From UMGS946 sp048421225 (GTDB lineage: Bacteria > Bacillota > Clostridia > Christensenellales > CAG-138), in contig DBFNRV010000089.1 of NCBI GenBank assembly GCA_048421225.1, forward strand, positions 1-46,245: a stretch of DNA of 46,245 nucleotides, in the 5' to 3' direction. A program made the translations under genes and the position numbers. Position 1 is the first letter of the stretch; every line of letters begins with the position of its first letter. This document shows positions 1-7,715 of this stretch, in pieces. The notes beneath the pieces are model-generated. The model was not told the DNA's origin. It saw only the letters and a program-made list of their open reading frames with translations, and did not search any database.

Positions 1-2
1 AA

Positions 3-80
3 GAGCTGGTAGAAGAGGCCATAAGGGAATATGAGCAAAGCCTTGAGGAGGGAATCCCAAGCGGATATGACGGGCCGTGA
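3..80 (+). CDS. C-terminal tail of an unidentified gene cut by the window edge
   Basis: An open frame runs from the left edge to a TGA at 78-80 and encodes 25 residues, mostly a charged Glu-rich helix (ELVEEAIREYEQSLEEG) ending in SGYDGP. The 5' part lies outside the window, so the family cannot be named. Its stop overlaps the GTG of the next small frame, and a degenerate recombinase follows within 150 bp. It may therefore be an accessory gene of a mobile element; that is inference. Confidence 0.5.
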   Translation, partial: ELVEEAIREYEQSLEEGIPSGYDGP

Positions 81-163
81 CGCACTTTATATTTAAAACG
101 GTGGGAACGGAATACGCATGCTATGAATGCTGTGAAGATAACTGCGTTCATACCCAGGGGTAA
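77..163 (+). CDS. putative 28-residue Cys-rich small protein
   Basis: A GTG at 77 overlaps the preceding TGA (GTGA), a typical translational-coupling arrangement. The frame encodes 28 residues with four cysteines clustered in the segment ACYECCEDNC, ending at TAA 161-163. No strong ribosome site is visible, so expression would depend on coupling to the upstream gene. The Cys pattern could bind metal but matches no family I recognise. It may also be a chance frame in decayed mobile DNA. Confidence 0.25.
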   Translation: MTHFIFKTVGTEYACYECCEDNCVHTQG

Positions 164-183
164 TAGAATTTATAAAATCAATG

Positions 184-206
184 CCGGAGGCCGAATAGGC
201 CTCCGG
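184..206. repeat. 9-bp perfect inverted repeat (hairpin)
   Basis: CCGGAGGCC, then GAATA, then GGCCTCCGG. It is a stable hairpin just after the small Cys-rich frame and before the recombinase remnant. No clean T-run follows on the plus strand, so it is only a possible terminator or mRNA-stabilising stem. Confidence 0.5.
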
Positions 207-210
207 AAGA

Positions 211-467
211 AAGTATGAGGTATACCATGATATCTACGAACAATATGAGGTGAATTTTTATAATTTTACTGCTGTGACCCGCAAGCATATGTATATCAAG
301 GAACTCACACCTACTATCGTCAATGCGTTTATTAAAAAACCATCGTCCATACCATGGATAAGTCCAGTTGACACCGATGCCAGAAAATGTGGAACTTCAT
401 TGGGGAACTAGAACATGACGGGGAAACGCAAACCGCTGAACGAGAGAAAAAAGGCAGGACGGTTTAG
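211..467 (+). pseudogene. decayed C-terminus of a large serine recombinase (DUF4368-type end)
   Basis: The frame from about 211 reads YNFTAVTRKHMYIKELTPTI and then VNAFIKK. After a frameshift near 330-336 it continues as IVHTMDKSS, a TGA at about 364 where a Gly codon is expected, then HRCQKMWNFIGELEHD and a Glu/Lys-rich end at TAG 465-467. The pieces 'ELTPTIVNxFIKK-IIVH', 'DKSSGHR' and 'WNFIGE' are the usual C-terminal landmarks of transposon/ICE serine recombinases, recognised from family knowledge. The catalytic N-terminal domain is absent. With at least one indel and one nonsense change this cannot be functional; it marks a former integrative element at the left edge. Confidence 0.75.
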
Positions 468-485
468 CGGGAAGCTAAGCCGTCC
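446..485 (-). terminator. rho-independent terminator of the M42 peptidase operon
   Basis: On the minus strand GGACGGCTTAGC, TTCCC, GCTAAACCGTCC form a 12-bp stem with one G-T wobble. It is followed by TGCC and a six-T run. It lies 76 bp past the stop of the last M42 gene. The same hairpin starts inside the last codons of the recombinase remnant on the other strand. Confidence 0.8.
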
Positions 486-561
486 TACAAATACTGTCTT
501 ATTCCCTTGTGGGCGTATACCTTTTTCTGTGCCGTTTTATCAAAATTACTGGCAACGTGCT

Positions 562-1563
562 TTACGGCGTGGGAAGCTCCTTTTTCGCCATCATTGCGTT
601 AACAAACTTGACTGCATTTAGGCAATCGTCCATATCCGCTGTTTCTACAGGGGTGTGAACATAGCGCGTCGGTATTGAAACGCAGCACGCCGGTATACCT
701 CCTTTTGTCTTAAGCACGGCTCCAGCATCGGTTCCGCCAGCCCTCAGCACCTCGTTCTGGAATGGGATATCATTTTGATTGGCCACATCTTCCATAAATC
801 TGCGTACAAATACCGGAATGATCGCCGATGAATCCATAACCTTTATCGTGGGGCCAGCGCCCAGCTTTACAGACATGCGCGATGATTTTGGCGTATCGCC
901 CGTAAGCGTAACGTCAAGGTTGATTCCAAAGTCGGGAGAGATAGCATAGGCCGCCGTTGTAGCGCCTCTAAGTCCTACCTCCTCCTGCACGGTAAATACG
1001 GCGTATATGTCGTGCTCGCTTGTTGCGGTTCTAAAACTTTCAGCGACTATGGCGCAGCATACCCTATCGTCCAGGGCGCCGCACGCAAACCGTTTGCCCA
1101 TGTCGACAAAGTTGGTGGCGTAAACCGCTATGTCGCCAATCTGAACCTTGGCCGCCGCTTCGTCGTATGACTCTGCTCCGATATCAATGAATAAGGTGGA
1201 GAGGTTAGCCTTATCTATACCCGCCTTTTCGGTTTCAAAATATACCACGCCGCGAACACCGTTTTCAAATACAACTTCGCGCGCTGCGCTTACGATGGGG
1301 CTGACTCCACCAACATTGGAAACTCGGAGGAACCCTTTTTCATCTATGTCGCATACGATCAGGCCGATCTGATCCATGTGTGCGCTTAGCATTATCTTCT
1401 TGCCGGAAGTGCCGCGCCTGATTGCAATAAGGTTTCCCATCACGTCGTTATAAATCTCATCCGCATGGGGCGAAACATATGCCTTAATTACGTCGCTTAC
1501 CGTCTGTTCGCGGCCCGTTGCTCCATAAGCCGCCAGAATCTCTTTCAACATATCTTTAAACAT
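562..1563 (-). CDS. M42 family metallo-aminopeptidase (third gene of operon)
   Basis: A 333-residue cytosolic dinuclear-metal peptidase of the M42 glutamyl/deblocking aminopeptidase family (YsdC/FrvX-like), which normally trims N-terminal residues from short peptides as a large oligomer. Family landmarks appear in order: SAHMDQIGLIV (metal His/Asp), ALDDRVCCA (bridging Asp), TVQEEVGLRGA (catalytic Glu-Glu), NLDVT (metal Asp), RAGGTDAG and RYVHTPVE (metal His). The ATG at 1563 is preferred over an in-frame TTG six bases upstream because AAGGAG sits 8 bp before the ATG. It is the last gene of a three-gene operon, 25 bp after its neighbour, and is followed by a terminator. Substrate specificity cannot be read from sequence. 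Confidence 0.92.
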   Translation of the reverse strand: MFKDMLKEILAAYGATGREQTVSDVIKAYVSPHADEIYNDVMGNLIAIRRGTSGKKIMLSAHMDQIGLIVCDIDEKGFLRVSNVGGVSPIVSAAREVVFENGVRGVVYFETEKAGIDKANLSTLFIDIGAESYDEAAAKVQIGDIAVYATNFVDMGKRFACGALDDRVCCAIVAESFRTATSEHDIYAVFTVQEEVGLRGATTAAYAISPDFGINLDVTLTGDTPKSSRMSVKLGAGPTIKVMDSSAIIPVFVRRFMEDVANQNDIPFQNEVLRAGGTDAGAVLKTKGGIPACCVSIPTRYVHTPVETADMDDCLNAVKFVNAMMAKKELPTP

Positions 1564-1588
1564 GGTCAATTCTCCTTTTACTGGCTAT

Positions 1589-2626
1589 TTATACGTTTTG
1601 AACGTTGTCCAGCACGCTGTTAAAGCGTTTTTCCGTCAAAAAACGGTCCGCTAGCATGTAGGCGCTGTTAAAATCGCTGATCGAGGCAACGCAAGCCGGC
1701 GAGTGTATATATCTGCAGGGTACGGAAATGCCGCCGGTAATTATTCCTCCGTTTGACAGATGGATCCGTCCCGCGTCGGTGCCGCCGCGCGTACCCTGGC
1801 GTATCTGCCAAGCTATGCCGTTACTCTGCGCGCAGTCCTTAAGTTCGTTTAGCATCTGGGGTCTCGTGATAGTTCCTCCATCCATAAACGATATAGCTGC
1901 GCCCTTTCCAACACGGGTAACCCATTGATGCCCGTGTGTCTCAGGCATGTCGTTGGCCGTCGTACCTTCAAGTATAAGCGCCAGCTCCGGCTTTACATTG
2001 TATGCCGCCGTCCTCGCGCCTCTTAACCCCAATTCCTCCTGCACGGTAAATACGCCGTAGAAGTCGCAGTCGTAGCTGTTTTTCAATAGCTCCATAACTA
2101 TGGCGCATCCAACTCTGTCGTCCAGCGCCTTTGCCTTTATAAGCCCTTCGCCGAATTCGCTGAATTCGGTAGCAAAAGAAATATAATCTCCCAGCTTGAC
2201 GTATTTTTGAGCGTCGGCCTTATCCTTGGCGCCAATATCAATGTACAGCTGTTTATGCTTATAAGCTTTTTCAAATTCCTCGCGGCTCTGGAGGTGTATC
2301 GCTTTTGAACCGATGACGCCAGGCACCTTGTCTTTGCCTATAACCACCCGTTTTGAGGGCACGACCCGCGGGTCGATTCCCGCGGCGGCGTAAGCTATAA
2401 GTCCGTCGTCGCGTATGCCGCGAACCATCATGCCAACCTCGTCCATATGCGCACACGCCATTATGCGCCTTTTAGCGCCTTTCTTATGCGCATAAAGGTT
2501 GCCCATTGCGTCCGTCCATACCTCGTCGGCATATTGAGATACGATATTCTTAATATATACGCGTACCTGACCCTCATCGCCGCTCACGCCGTTTATCTCA
2601 GTAAGTTCCTTTAATCGTCCAAGCAT
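1589..2626 (-). CDS. M42 family metallo-aminopeptidase (second gene of operon)
   Basis: A 345-residue paralogue of its two neighbours. It keeps all M42 landmarks: ACAHMDEVGMMV, ALDDRVGCAIV, TVQEELGLRGA, a metal-ligand region at ILEGTTANDMP (Glu where the neighbours have Asp), GGTDAG and RYIHSP. GGAGG lies 8 bp before the ATG. Its start overlaps the end of the upstream M42 gene by 16 bp, which implies translational coupling. The Glu at the ligand position and the following TTAND segment set it apart and fit the M42 subgroup that uses Glu there. It is likely a cytosolic peptidase that may mix with its paralogues in one oligomer; that is inference. Confidence 0.92.
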   Translation of the reverse strand: MLGRLKELTEINGVSGDEGQVRVYIKNIVSQYADEVWTDAMGNLYAHKKGAKRRIMACAHMDEVGMMVRGIRDDGLIAYAAAGIDPRVVPSKRVVIGKDKVPGVIGSKAIHLQSREEFEKAYKHKQLYIDIGAKDKADAQKYVKLGDYISFATEFSEFGEGLIKAKALDDRVGCAIVMELLKNSYDCDFYGVFTVQEELGLRGARTAAYNVKPELALILEGTTANDMPETHGHQWVTRVGKGAAISFMDGGTITRPQMLNELKDCAQSNGIAWQIRQGTRGGTDAGRIHLSNGGIITGGISVPCRYIHSPACVASISDFNSAYMLADRFLTEKRFNSVLDNVQNV

Positions 2627-3654
2627 AGTTTTTCCTCCCAGTCGGATGTGATTCGGGCTATAAACTCGGAAACCACCTTTGCAGTCTTTTCAAGCGTGTC
2701 CAGGCTTAAAGCCTCGACCGTTGTATGCATATATTTTACAGGCGGCGATACAAGGCCTGTAGGAACGCCGCGCCGCGACATCTGCACGAAGTCGGCGTCC
2801 GTGCCCGAGAAGCCCATGGCAATTTCGGTTTCTGCCGCGATATTAAGCTCGTTTGCGGCATCCAACAGCATATCCGCTATCTTTGGGTGTATATTGCCTC
2901 CGCGGCATACGGCTATCTTATCGATTGCGCATGCGTCGAGCGGGTCGGCGCCGGGCTGGTCGGCATGGGTCACGTCAAGGATTATAGCCATATCAGGCTC
3001 CACGCTGTACGCGCCTACGCCGGCGCCTGGCCCGCCGCACTCCTCCTGTGTCGAGGCGCACAGCACCACCGAGCACGCCAGCTTACGGCTTGCCAGTATT
3101 TCGGCGCATCTGAACATGCAAGCAACCAGCGCCCTGTCGTCAAGCGTTTTGCCGGCTATCAAATTGTTCTTAAGCTTTAACGGCGCTTCAAGAGCGAAGG
3201 TGACTATATCGCCGACCCTTACCAGCTCTTTTACGCGTTTGGGGTCAAGCCCGACGTCGCAGCAAAGATCATCCATCTTGTATGCCGCGTCGGTTCCGCC
3301 CGTTATAAGGTGGGGAGGGACAGCGCCAACTATGCCCTTTAACGTTTCAACTCCGTGAACTACTACCTCGGATCCGGGCAGGACCCTTGGATCCACTCCG
3401 GCCACGGAACGTATGCGGAGCATACCGTTATCCTCAATATCCGTTACCATCATTCCGATCTCGTCCATATGCGCAATGATCATAACAACCGGCCTACCGG
3501 TTCCTATACGAGCAAATGTGTTGCCAGAAACATCATGCCACACATCGTTTGTGAAGCGCCTGAAGTATTCCTCAACCACTCCGGAAACGGTCGTTTCATG
3601 GCCGGTCACGCCATTGACGGTGACCAGATCGGATATTGCTTTGTACATATCCAT
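2611..3654 (-). CDS. M42 family metallo-aminopeptidase (first gene of operon)
   Basis: A 347-residue M42 peptidase and the promoter-proximal member of the triplet. Landmarks are IAHMDEIGMMV, TLDDRALVACM, STQEECGGPGAG, ILDVTHADQP, FSGTDADF and VKYMHTTVE. It departs most from its paralogues around the catalytic Glu-Glu (EECGG instead of EExGLRG), so its specificity may differ. The ATG at 3654 has AAGGAG 6 bp upstream; a second in-frame ATG lies two codons in. The three genes are separated by -16 and +25 bp, so they are almost certainly co-transcribed and provide a set of cytosolic aminopeptidases for peptide turnover or peptide-based nutrition. Confidence 0.92.
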   Translation of the reverse strand: MDMYKAISDLVTVNGVTGHETTVSGVVEEYFRRFTNDVWHDVSGNTFARIGTGRPVVMIIAHMDEIGMMVTDIEDNGMLRIRSVAGVDPRVLPGSEVVVHGVETLKGIVGAVPPHLITGGTDAAYKMDDLCCDVGLDPKRVKELVRVGDIVTFALEAPLKLKNNLIAGKTLDDRALVACMFRCAEILASRKLACSVVLCASTQEECGGPGAGVGAYSVEPDMAIILDVTHADQPGADPLDACAIDKIAVCRGGNIHPKIADMLLDAANELNIAAETEIAMGFSGTDADFVQMSRRGVPTGLVSPPVKYMHTTVEALSLDTLEKTAKVVSEFIARITSDWEEKLCLDD

Positions 3655-3687
3655 CCATCAATTCTCCTTTTTAGCAAGGTTGAGGAT

Positions 3688-3696
3688 ATTATACCA
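3688..3696 (-). promoter_or_regulatory. extended -10 promoter of the M42 operon
   Basis: On the minus strand TGGTATAAT gives an extended -10 (TGn plus a perfect TATAAT), about 35 bp upstream of the first M42 ATG. No good -35 hexamer is visible at 17 bp, which is usual for extended -10 promoters. Confidence 0.6.
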
Positions 3697-3789
3697 TGGA
3701 TCATATAAAAAGGCTATAAATGGGTAGCGCCGTAGGCGCGGATTTATAGAATGTATGTTTTAACAATCTGTAAACAATGACTAACCCGC

Positions 3790-3819
3790 TTGTTTATGTA
3801 TACAAAAAGCTATTATACT
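3790..3819 (+). promoter_or_regulatory. SigA-type promoter of the M15 lipoprotein gene
   Basis: TTGTTT (3790-3795), an 18-bp spacer, then TATACT (3814-3819), 61 bp upstream of the ATG at 3881. It is divergent from the M42 operon promoter. Confidence 0.5.
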
Positions 3820-3880
3820 AAATACAGGAACGTTTATCGCGCTAATAAGACAAAAAATGACATTCGGGGGAGTTAATTAG

Positions 3881-5248
3881 ATGAAACAAAGGTTAACAGG
3901 CGTCATCGCGGCCATTTTACTGCTGGCAGCAACCGGTTGTACTGAAAAGACGGAAATGGACGTCCCTTCAGGGACGGATGCAACGCAAAGGCCGTATGAC
4001 ATATTAATGCCTACATATGCGCCGGTCATATCTCCCTCGGACAATGATAGCACCCCTGACGCTGGAAAGTACAATCCGATGCAGCCTACCCCCACGCCTG
4101 TTGAACTATTGGATAAAGACTCAAATACCATTGAGTTTAAGTGGGAACGTATGCCGCGCGAAAGCACGGCGATCGTACTTGGCCAGTCATTCAGCGTTGA
4201 AGGGAAGATAATAAGCGATCAACCCATAACAAAGGTCAATCTAATCGTATGGAACGTAGGTGAAAACAGCAAAGAAATCGATGTTACTGCCCGCCAGGGC
4301 GATATGGGCTCCCTGGAATACTCCCTAAATGGTTATGAAGGCAGCCTGAACAGCATGGCTTCTTTTTCAAGGCTTCGGCCTGGGGAAAAAAGGATTGAAC
4401 TGATCTGCTCAAACGGTGCTGAAACCGACGTGGTGCTGTGGCGGGCCAACTTTACCGTAAGCGAATGGGCTACGCTGACCAGGGATAAGATTCATACGAC
4501 GGGATACGACGCTCTTCATGAGCTAATTGGTGATGATTCATTCCTGTTTAGGTATAAGCTGAGGGAAAGGGCGTCACGCCGAATATATATTGACGACGAA
4601 TGGTATAACAGGTATATCAAGTCGATTGAGTTTGGCGGCCATAATTTTAAAGTTCATACGGCGGCTTATGATAAATTCAAGGAAGCGTTTGACTATATTA
4701 ACGATTCTTGGGTATATATGAGCTATTCCGATGGCTCTTCCACAGGAGTTTTCAGGTTATCGGATATAGTTAAGCCCAACCCTGCTGACGGCGCGTATGT
4801 TGCGAGATTCCAGGATGCCTCCATGTCCAAAATCAGTCACCACAGCTTTGGCACATGTATAGACTTAAATTCTAATATACCTGTCAACCAAATCCGCGTT
4901 GATGCTGATGGAGTGGATACGAGCTGGGCTCAGATTAAAAATGCCATATCTATGCTGACATATGAAGGATTAAAAACCATTGAGGGCATTGATAACGTAT
5001 ATTGTTTCAGCTATTCGGGAGAAAGGCAGGGGCAAGGACTTGTACCGGACGCATTGATTAATTACATAATGCACGAGCTGGCGTTTGCGCGGGCGGGGTT
5101 TTACTGGGGCGGCTATTTTGGCAGCGGTTCGGATGCTATGCATTTTACGCTTACTGAGATAAATGATTCGCACGTAACCTATCCGGAATGGTCCGACGCC
5201 ACGCCGGATCATGAAAGGGTTCGGAAGGTATTTGAATATGCCGGGTAA
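3881..5248 (+). CDS. lipoprotein with C-terminal M15 (VanY/D-Ala-D-Ala carboxypeptidase-like) domain
   Basis: A 455-residue exported lipoprotein. The N-terminus has Lys/Arg, a hydrophobic core and a lipobox at LAATGC (Cys 20), followed by a Pro/Thr-rich linker to about residue 70. A middle region (about 85-190) looks like an all-beta adaptor. The C-terminal third carries the M15 zinc signature: S-H-H-S-F-G-T-C-I-D with His321 and Asp328, and a second metal His at DAMHF (His421) preceded by FYWGGYF. M15 peptidases cut D-Ala-D-Ala or related peptidoglycan bonds, so a role in wall remodelling outside the membrane is likely. GGGGGAG precedes the ATG. It stands alone, with its own promoter and no operon partner. 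Confidence 0.8.
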   Translation: MKQRLTGVIAAILLLAATGCTEKTEMDVPSGTDATQRPYDILMPTYAPVISPSDNDSTPDAGKYNPMQPTPTPVELLDKDSNTIEFKWERMPRESTAIVLGQSFSVEGKIISDQPITKVNLIVWNVGENSKEIDVTARQGDMGSLEYSLNGYEGSLNSMASFSRLRPGEKRIELICSNGAETDVVLWRANFTVSEWATLTRDKIHTTGYDALHELIGDDSFLFRYKLRERASRRIYIDDEWYNRYIKSIEFGGHNFKVHTAAYDKFKEAFDYINDSWVYMSYSDGSSTGVFRLSDIVKPNPADGAYVARFQDASMSKISHHSFGTCIDLNSNIPVNQIRVDADGVDTSWAQIKNAISMLTYEGLKTIEGIDNVYCFSYSGERQGQGLVPDALINYIMHELAFARAGFYWGGYFGSGSDAMHFTLTEINDSHVTYPEWSDATPDHERVRKVFEYAG

Positions 5249-5286
5249 TTAATAAGCCACAGCATTATTATATAGCCGGATTATTG

Positions 5287-5348
5287 AGGCGGGCACTGCG
5301 CATAAAAACTTTTAGCAGCGTCCGCCTATTGAGGACAAATTTTTTTTG
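5287..5348 (+). terminator. possible terminator after the M15 lipoprotein gene
   Basis: AGGCGG...CCGCCT (5287-5292 / 5322-5327) with an inner CTGC/GCAG stem forms an interrupted hairpin, and an eight-T tract ends at 5347. The T tract begins about 13 bp past the stem, so termination would be inefficient. The tract also abuts the TTG start candidate of the next gene. Confidence 0.35.
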
Positions 5349-6338
5349 GACCGCGATTCAGATTGCTATCATATGAGCAACCTATTATTTGAAGAATTCC
5401 GTTTAAAACCGGAGCTTTTCCAGCAATCAAAAGGAGTTCATATTATGCGTGGATTTTACGGAGGCGGCGGCAGGAAGGCGTATTTTGAGGGGTGGTACAT
5501 AAAACAGCAAGCCGAAGAAGAAACAATAGCGTTTATCCCGTCGTTTCATGTGGATGAAAAGGGGCGGCGTTTTGCGCATTTGCAGGTGATAACGGCGTCC
5601 GGTTCCGCGGGAATTGAATATCCAATCGGGGAATTTTCGGCAAATCATAGCGCTTTGGATGTAACGTTGGGCAAAAACAGGTTTACGGAAAAGGGAATAG
5701 AGGTATCCTTTACAGCGGAAGGAATGAATATAGAAGGCTTTCTCAAGTTTGGAGAGTGGCATAGGCCAAACACCGATATTATGGGTCCATTTAGGTTTGT
5801 GCCGTTTATGCAATGCAGGCATGGGGTCTTCAGTCTCTTTCATGATGTCAGAGGGATGCTTGAGATCAATGGGAAACCGGTAGCCTTTGAAAACGGACAT
5901 GGATATATAGAGGCGGACAGGGGGACATCGTTTCCCAGCGGCTACATTTGGACTCAATGCGGCTGGAGGGACGGGGGAGACCCGCGCTGCGTAATGCTGT
6001 CGATCGCTGAAATACCGTTTTTGGCGGGTAGGTTTACGGGATGTATAGGCAGCGTTTACTGTGAAGGAAGGGAATATAGGCTTGCTACTTACCGGCACGT
6101 TAAGATAGAACGGGCAGGAGCGTTGGGCTGCGAGGTGAGCCAGGACGCGCTGCGTCTTACAATAGACGTCCTAGATAAAAAACCACACGCGCTGCTTGCT
6201 CCAAGCTCCGGAAGGATGTCGAGGACTATTCATGAAAGCGTTTCATGCAGGGTGAGATACAGGTTTAGAATAGGGGAAGTCGAAAAATTCGACTTTATTA
6301 GCGACAGTGCCAGCTTTGAGCACGTTGAAGGATCATAA
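5346..6338 (+). CDS. tocopherol cyclase family protein
   Basis: Up to 330 residues. It shows the landmarks of the tocopherol-cyclase-like family (PF14249-type): an N-terminal KPELFQ, then AYFEGWYIKQQ, and in the middle GHGYIEADRGTSFP followed by YIWTQCGW. Plant members cyclise tocopherol precursors; the function of the many Firmicute members is unknown, so only the family is called. The start is uncertain. The longest frame begins with TTG 5346 (GAGGA about 10 bp upstream), an ATG lies at 5373, and the best ribosome site (AAGGAG, 5431-5436) serves ATG 5445. That last start would remove the family's KPELFQ segment. A lipid- or isoprenoid-related substrate is only inferred from the family. Confidence 0.75.
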   Translation: MDRDSDCYHMSNLLFEEFRLKPELFQQSKGVHIMRGFYGGGGRKAYFEGWYIKQQAEEETIAFIPSFHVDEKGRRFAHLQVITASGSAGIEYPIGEFSANHSALDVTLGKNRFTEKGIEVSFTAEGMNIEGFLKFGEWHRPNTDIMGPFRFVPFMQCRHGVFSLFHDVRGMLEINGKPVAFENGHGYIEADRGTSFPSGYIWTQCGWRDGGDPRCVMLSIAEIPFLAGRFTGCIGSVYCEGREYRLATYRHVKIERAGALGCEVSQDALRLTIDVLDKKPHALLAPSSGRMSRTIHESVSCRVRYRFRIGEVEKFDFISDSASFEHVEGS

Positions 6339-6363
6339 CATATAGAAGATGACCTTCCATGTC

Positions 6364-6392
6364 TTGACACAGATTTCAATAAGTGATAATTT
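6364..6392 (+). promoter_or_regulatory. candidate SigA promoter upstream of the CDF transporter
   Basis: A perfect TTGACA (6364-6369) is followed by TAATTT with a 17-bp spacer, or GATAAT with 15 bp. It lies about 205 bp before the ATG at 6599, so the leader would be long. The rest of the 6339-6598 gap shows no gene. Confidence 0.4.
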
Positions 6393-6598
6393 AGAAAAGG
6401 AATTTTTAAACTGTATTGTTCAGCGCCTCCAGTGGATTACAAACTGACGGGCCTGTGCTGGATACTGCGCAGGCATGTGCCGGATTTTTGGCAGCGACAT
6501 GCAGGTTTATTCGTTTGCGGGACACGGTTTGTTTCGCGGCGTTTTATTTATAGCCTATTGGCATTAAAACGGCCCAAATGGGGGATAAGAACTAAAAT

Positions 6599-7492
6599 AT
6601 GAATGAAAAAAAGTTAAAAACAAATGAACAGATTGCATTGAGTACGTCAATACACAACATTGGAGCAAACGTCTTTTTATCGTTGGCAAAGCTGTTCACT
6701 GGGATTTTTGCAAAGTCAAGCGCGCTTATATCGGATGCTGTGCACTCCATAGCGGATGTCTTGGATACGGTTATAGTAATAATCGGGATAAAGCTGTCAA
6801 GCAAAGCCCCCGATGAAAAGCATCAGTACGGGCATGAGCGGCTTGAATGCGTTGCCGCAATCATACTATCGGTTATACTGTTCGCCACAGGCTTTGGCAT
6901 TGGCTACGAGGGGGTAGCCAGCATAATTATGGGCGAGTATCTGGACAACCCTGCCCCGGGTGTGCTGGCTCTAGTAGTAGCTATAATGTCCATCGCCATA
7001 AAGGAATTTATGTATTGGCATATGCGAAGCGCGGCAAAGAGGATAAACTCAGGCGCAATGATGGCAGATGCTTGGCATCAGCGGGCCGACGCTCTTTCCT
7101 CAGTCGGCAGTCTTATAGGGGTTCTGGGCGCAAGGCTGGGAGCGCCGATACTGGATCCCATTATAAGCGTGCTTATCTGCGCTTTTATAATTAAGGCGGC
7201 GCTGCATATATTCATGGATGCCGTTAAAAAGATAACGGACGAGGCCTGCGACAAGGAAACTGCAGATAAGATAAGTGCCTTAATTCAAGTGCAGAGGGGC
7301 GTTTTAGGCATAGAAAGTTTGAAAACGCGCGTATTTGGCGACAAGATTTACGTTGACGTTGAAATTCTGGCGGACGGACGGATTGCGCTTTCGGACGCTC
7401 ATATTATTGCCGAAGCCATTCACAGCTCTATTGAAAAGGAATTCCCGTCGGTTAAACATTGTTCGGTCCAGGTAAATCCGTCTAAAACATAG
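6599..7492 (+). CDS. cation diffusion facilitator (CDF) family metal exporter
   Basis: A 297-residue membrane protein that exchanges divalent metal ions (Zn, Fe, Mn or Co type) for protons. The metal-site signatures of the family are visible: SDAVHSIADVLD in TM2 (Asp46, His49, Asp53) and DAWHQRADALSS in TM5 (around residues 157-167). About six membrane segments span residues 20-205. A soluble C-terminal dimerisation domain (about 210-297) reads KIYVDVEILAD and ends SVKHCSVQVNP. It lies alone between genes of other function. Metal choice cannot be settled; the site composition fits the MMT1/FieF-like branch. Confidence 0.9.
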   Translation: MNEKKLKTNEQIALSTSIHNIGANVFLSLAKLFTGIFAKSSALISDAVHSIADVLDTVIVIIGIKLSSKAPDEKHQYGHERLECVAAIILSVILFATGFGIGYEGVASIIMGEYLDNPAPGVLALVVAIMSIAIKEFMYWHMRSAAKRINSGAMMADAWHQRADALSSVGSLIGVLGARLGAPILDPIISVLICAFIIKAALHIFMDAVKKITDEACDKETADKISALIQVQRGVLGIESLKTRVFGDKIYVDVEILADGRIALSDAHIIAEAIHSSIEKEFPSVKHCSVQVNPSKT

Positions 7493-7583
7493 AGAAAAAA
7501 CAACCCCAACGGACTGGGAACGGCAAATCAAAAACATAAGGGCAAATGATCTAATAAACAATGCGGCTATTTCCGAATGGTTT

Positions 7584-7605
7584 AAAAAGGCGCCTGGGGC
7601 GCCTT
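7584..7605 (-). terminator. terminator of the SDR gene
   Basis: On the minus strand AAGGCGCC, CCA, GGCGCCTTTTT forms an 8-bp perfect stem that runs into five Ts. It lies 110 bp past the SDR stop. The stem may also terminate the convergent CDF gene. Confidence 0.75.
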
Positions 7606-7715
7606 CTCTCGGATTCAATGCATTTTAGTATAAGGCGTTTTAGGCAAAACATATGATACGGCACAGCCGTCTAAGCACGGCCCCCAATATGCCAGCATAA
7701 TGATTGAATTGAACG

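Noticed and set aside
2648..3358. 236-codon plus-strand frame opposite the first M42 gene
   Set aside because: It is antisense to a clear M42 gene with all catalytic motifs and has no family pattern of its own.
5427..6098. 223-codon minus-strand frame opposite the tocopherol-cyclase-family gene
   Set aside because: The plus frame has family motifs; the antisense frame has none and no convincing ribosome site.
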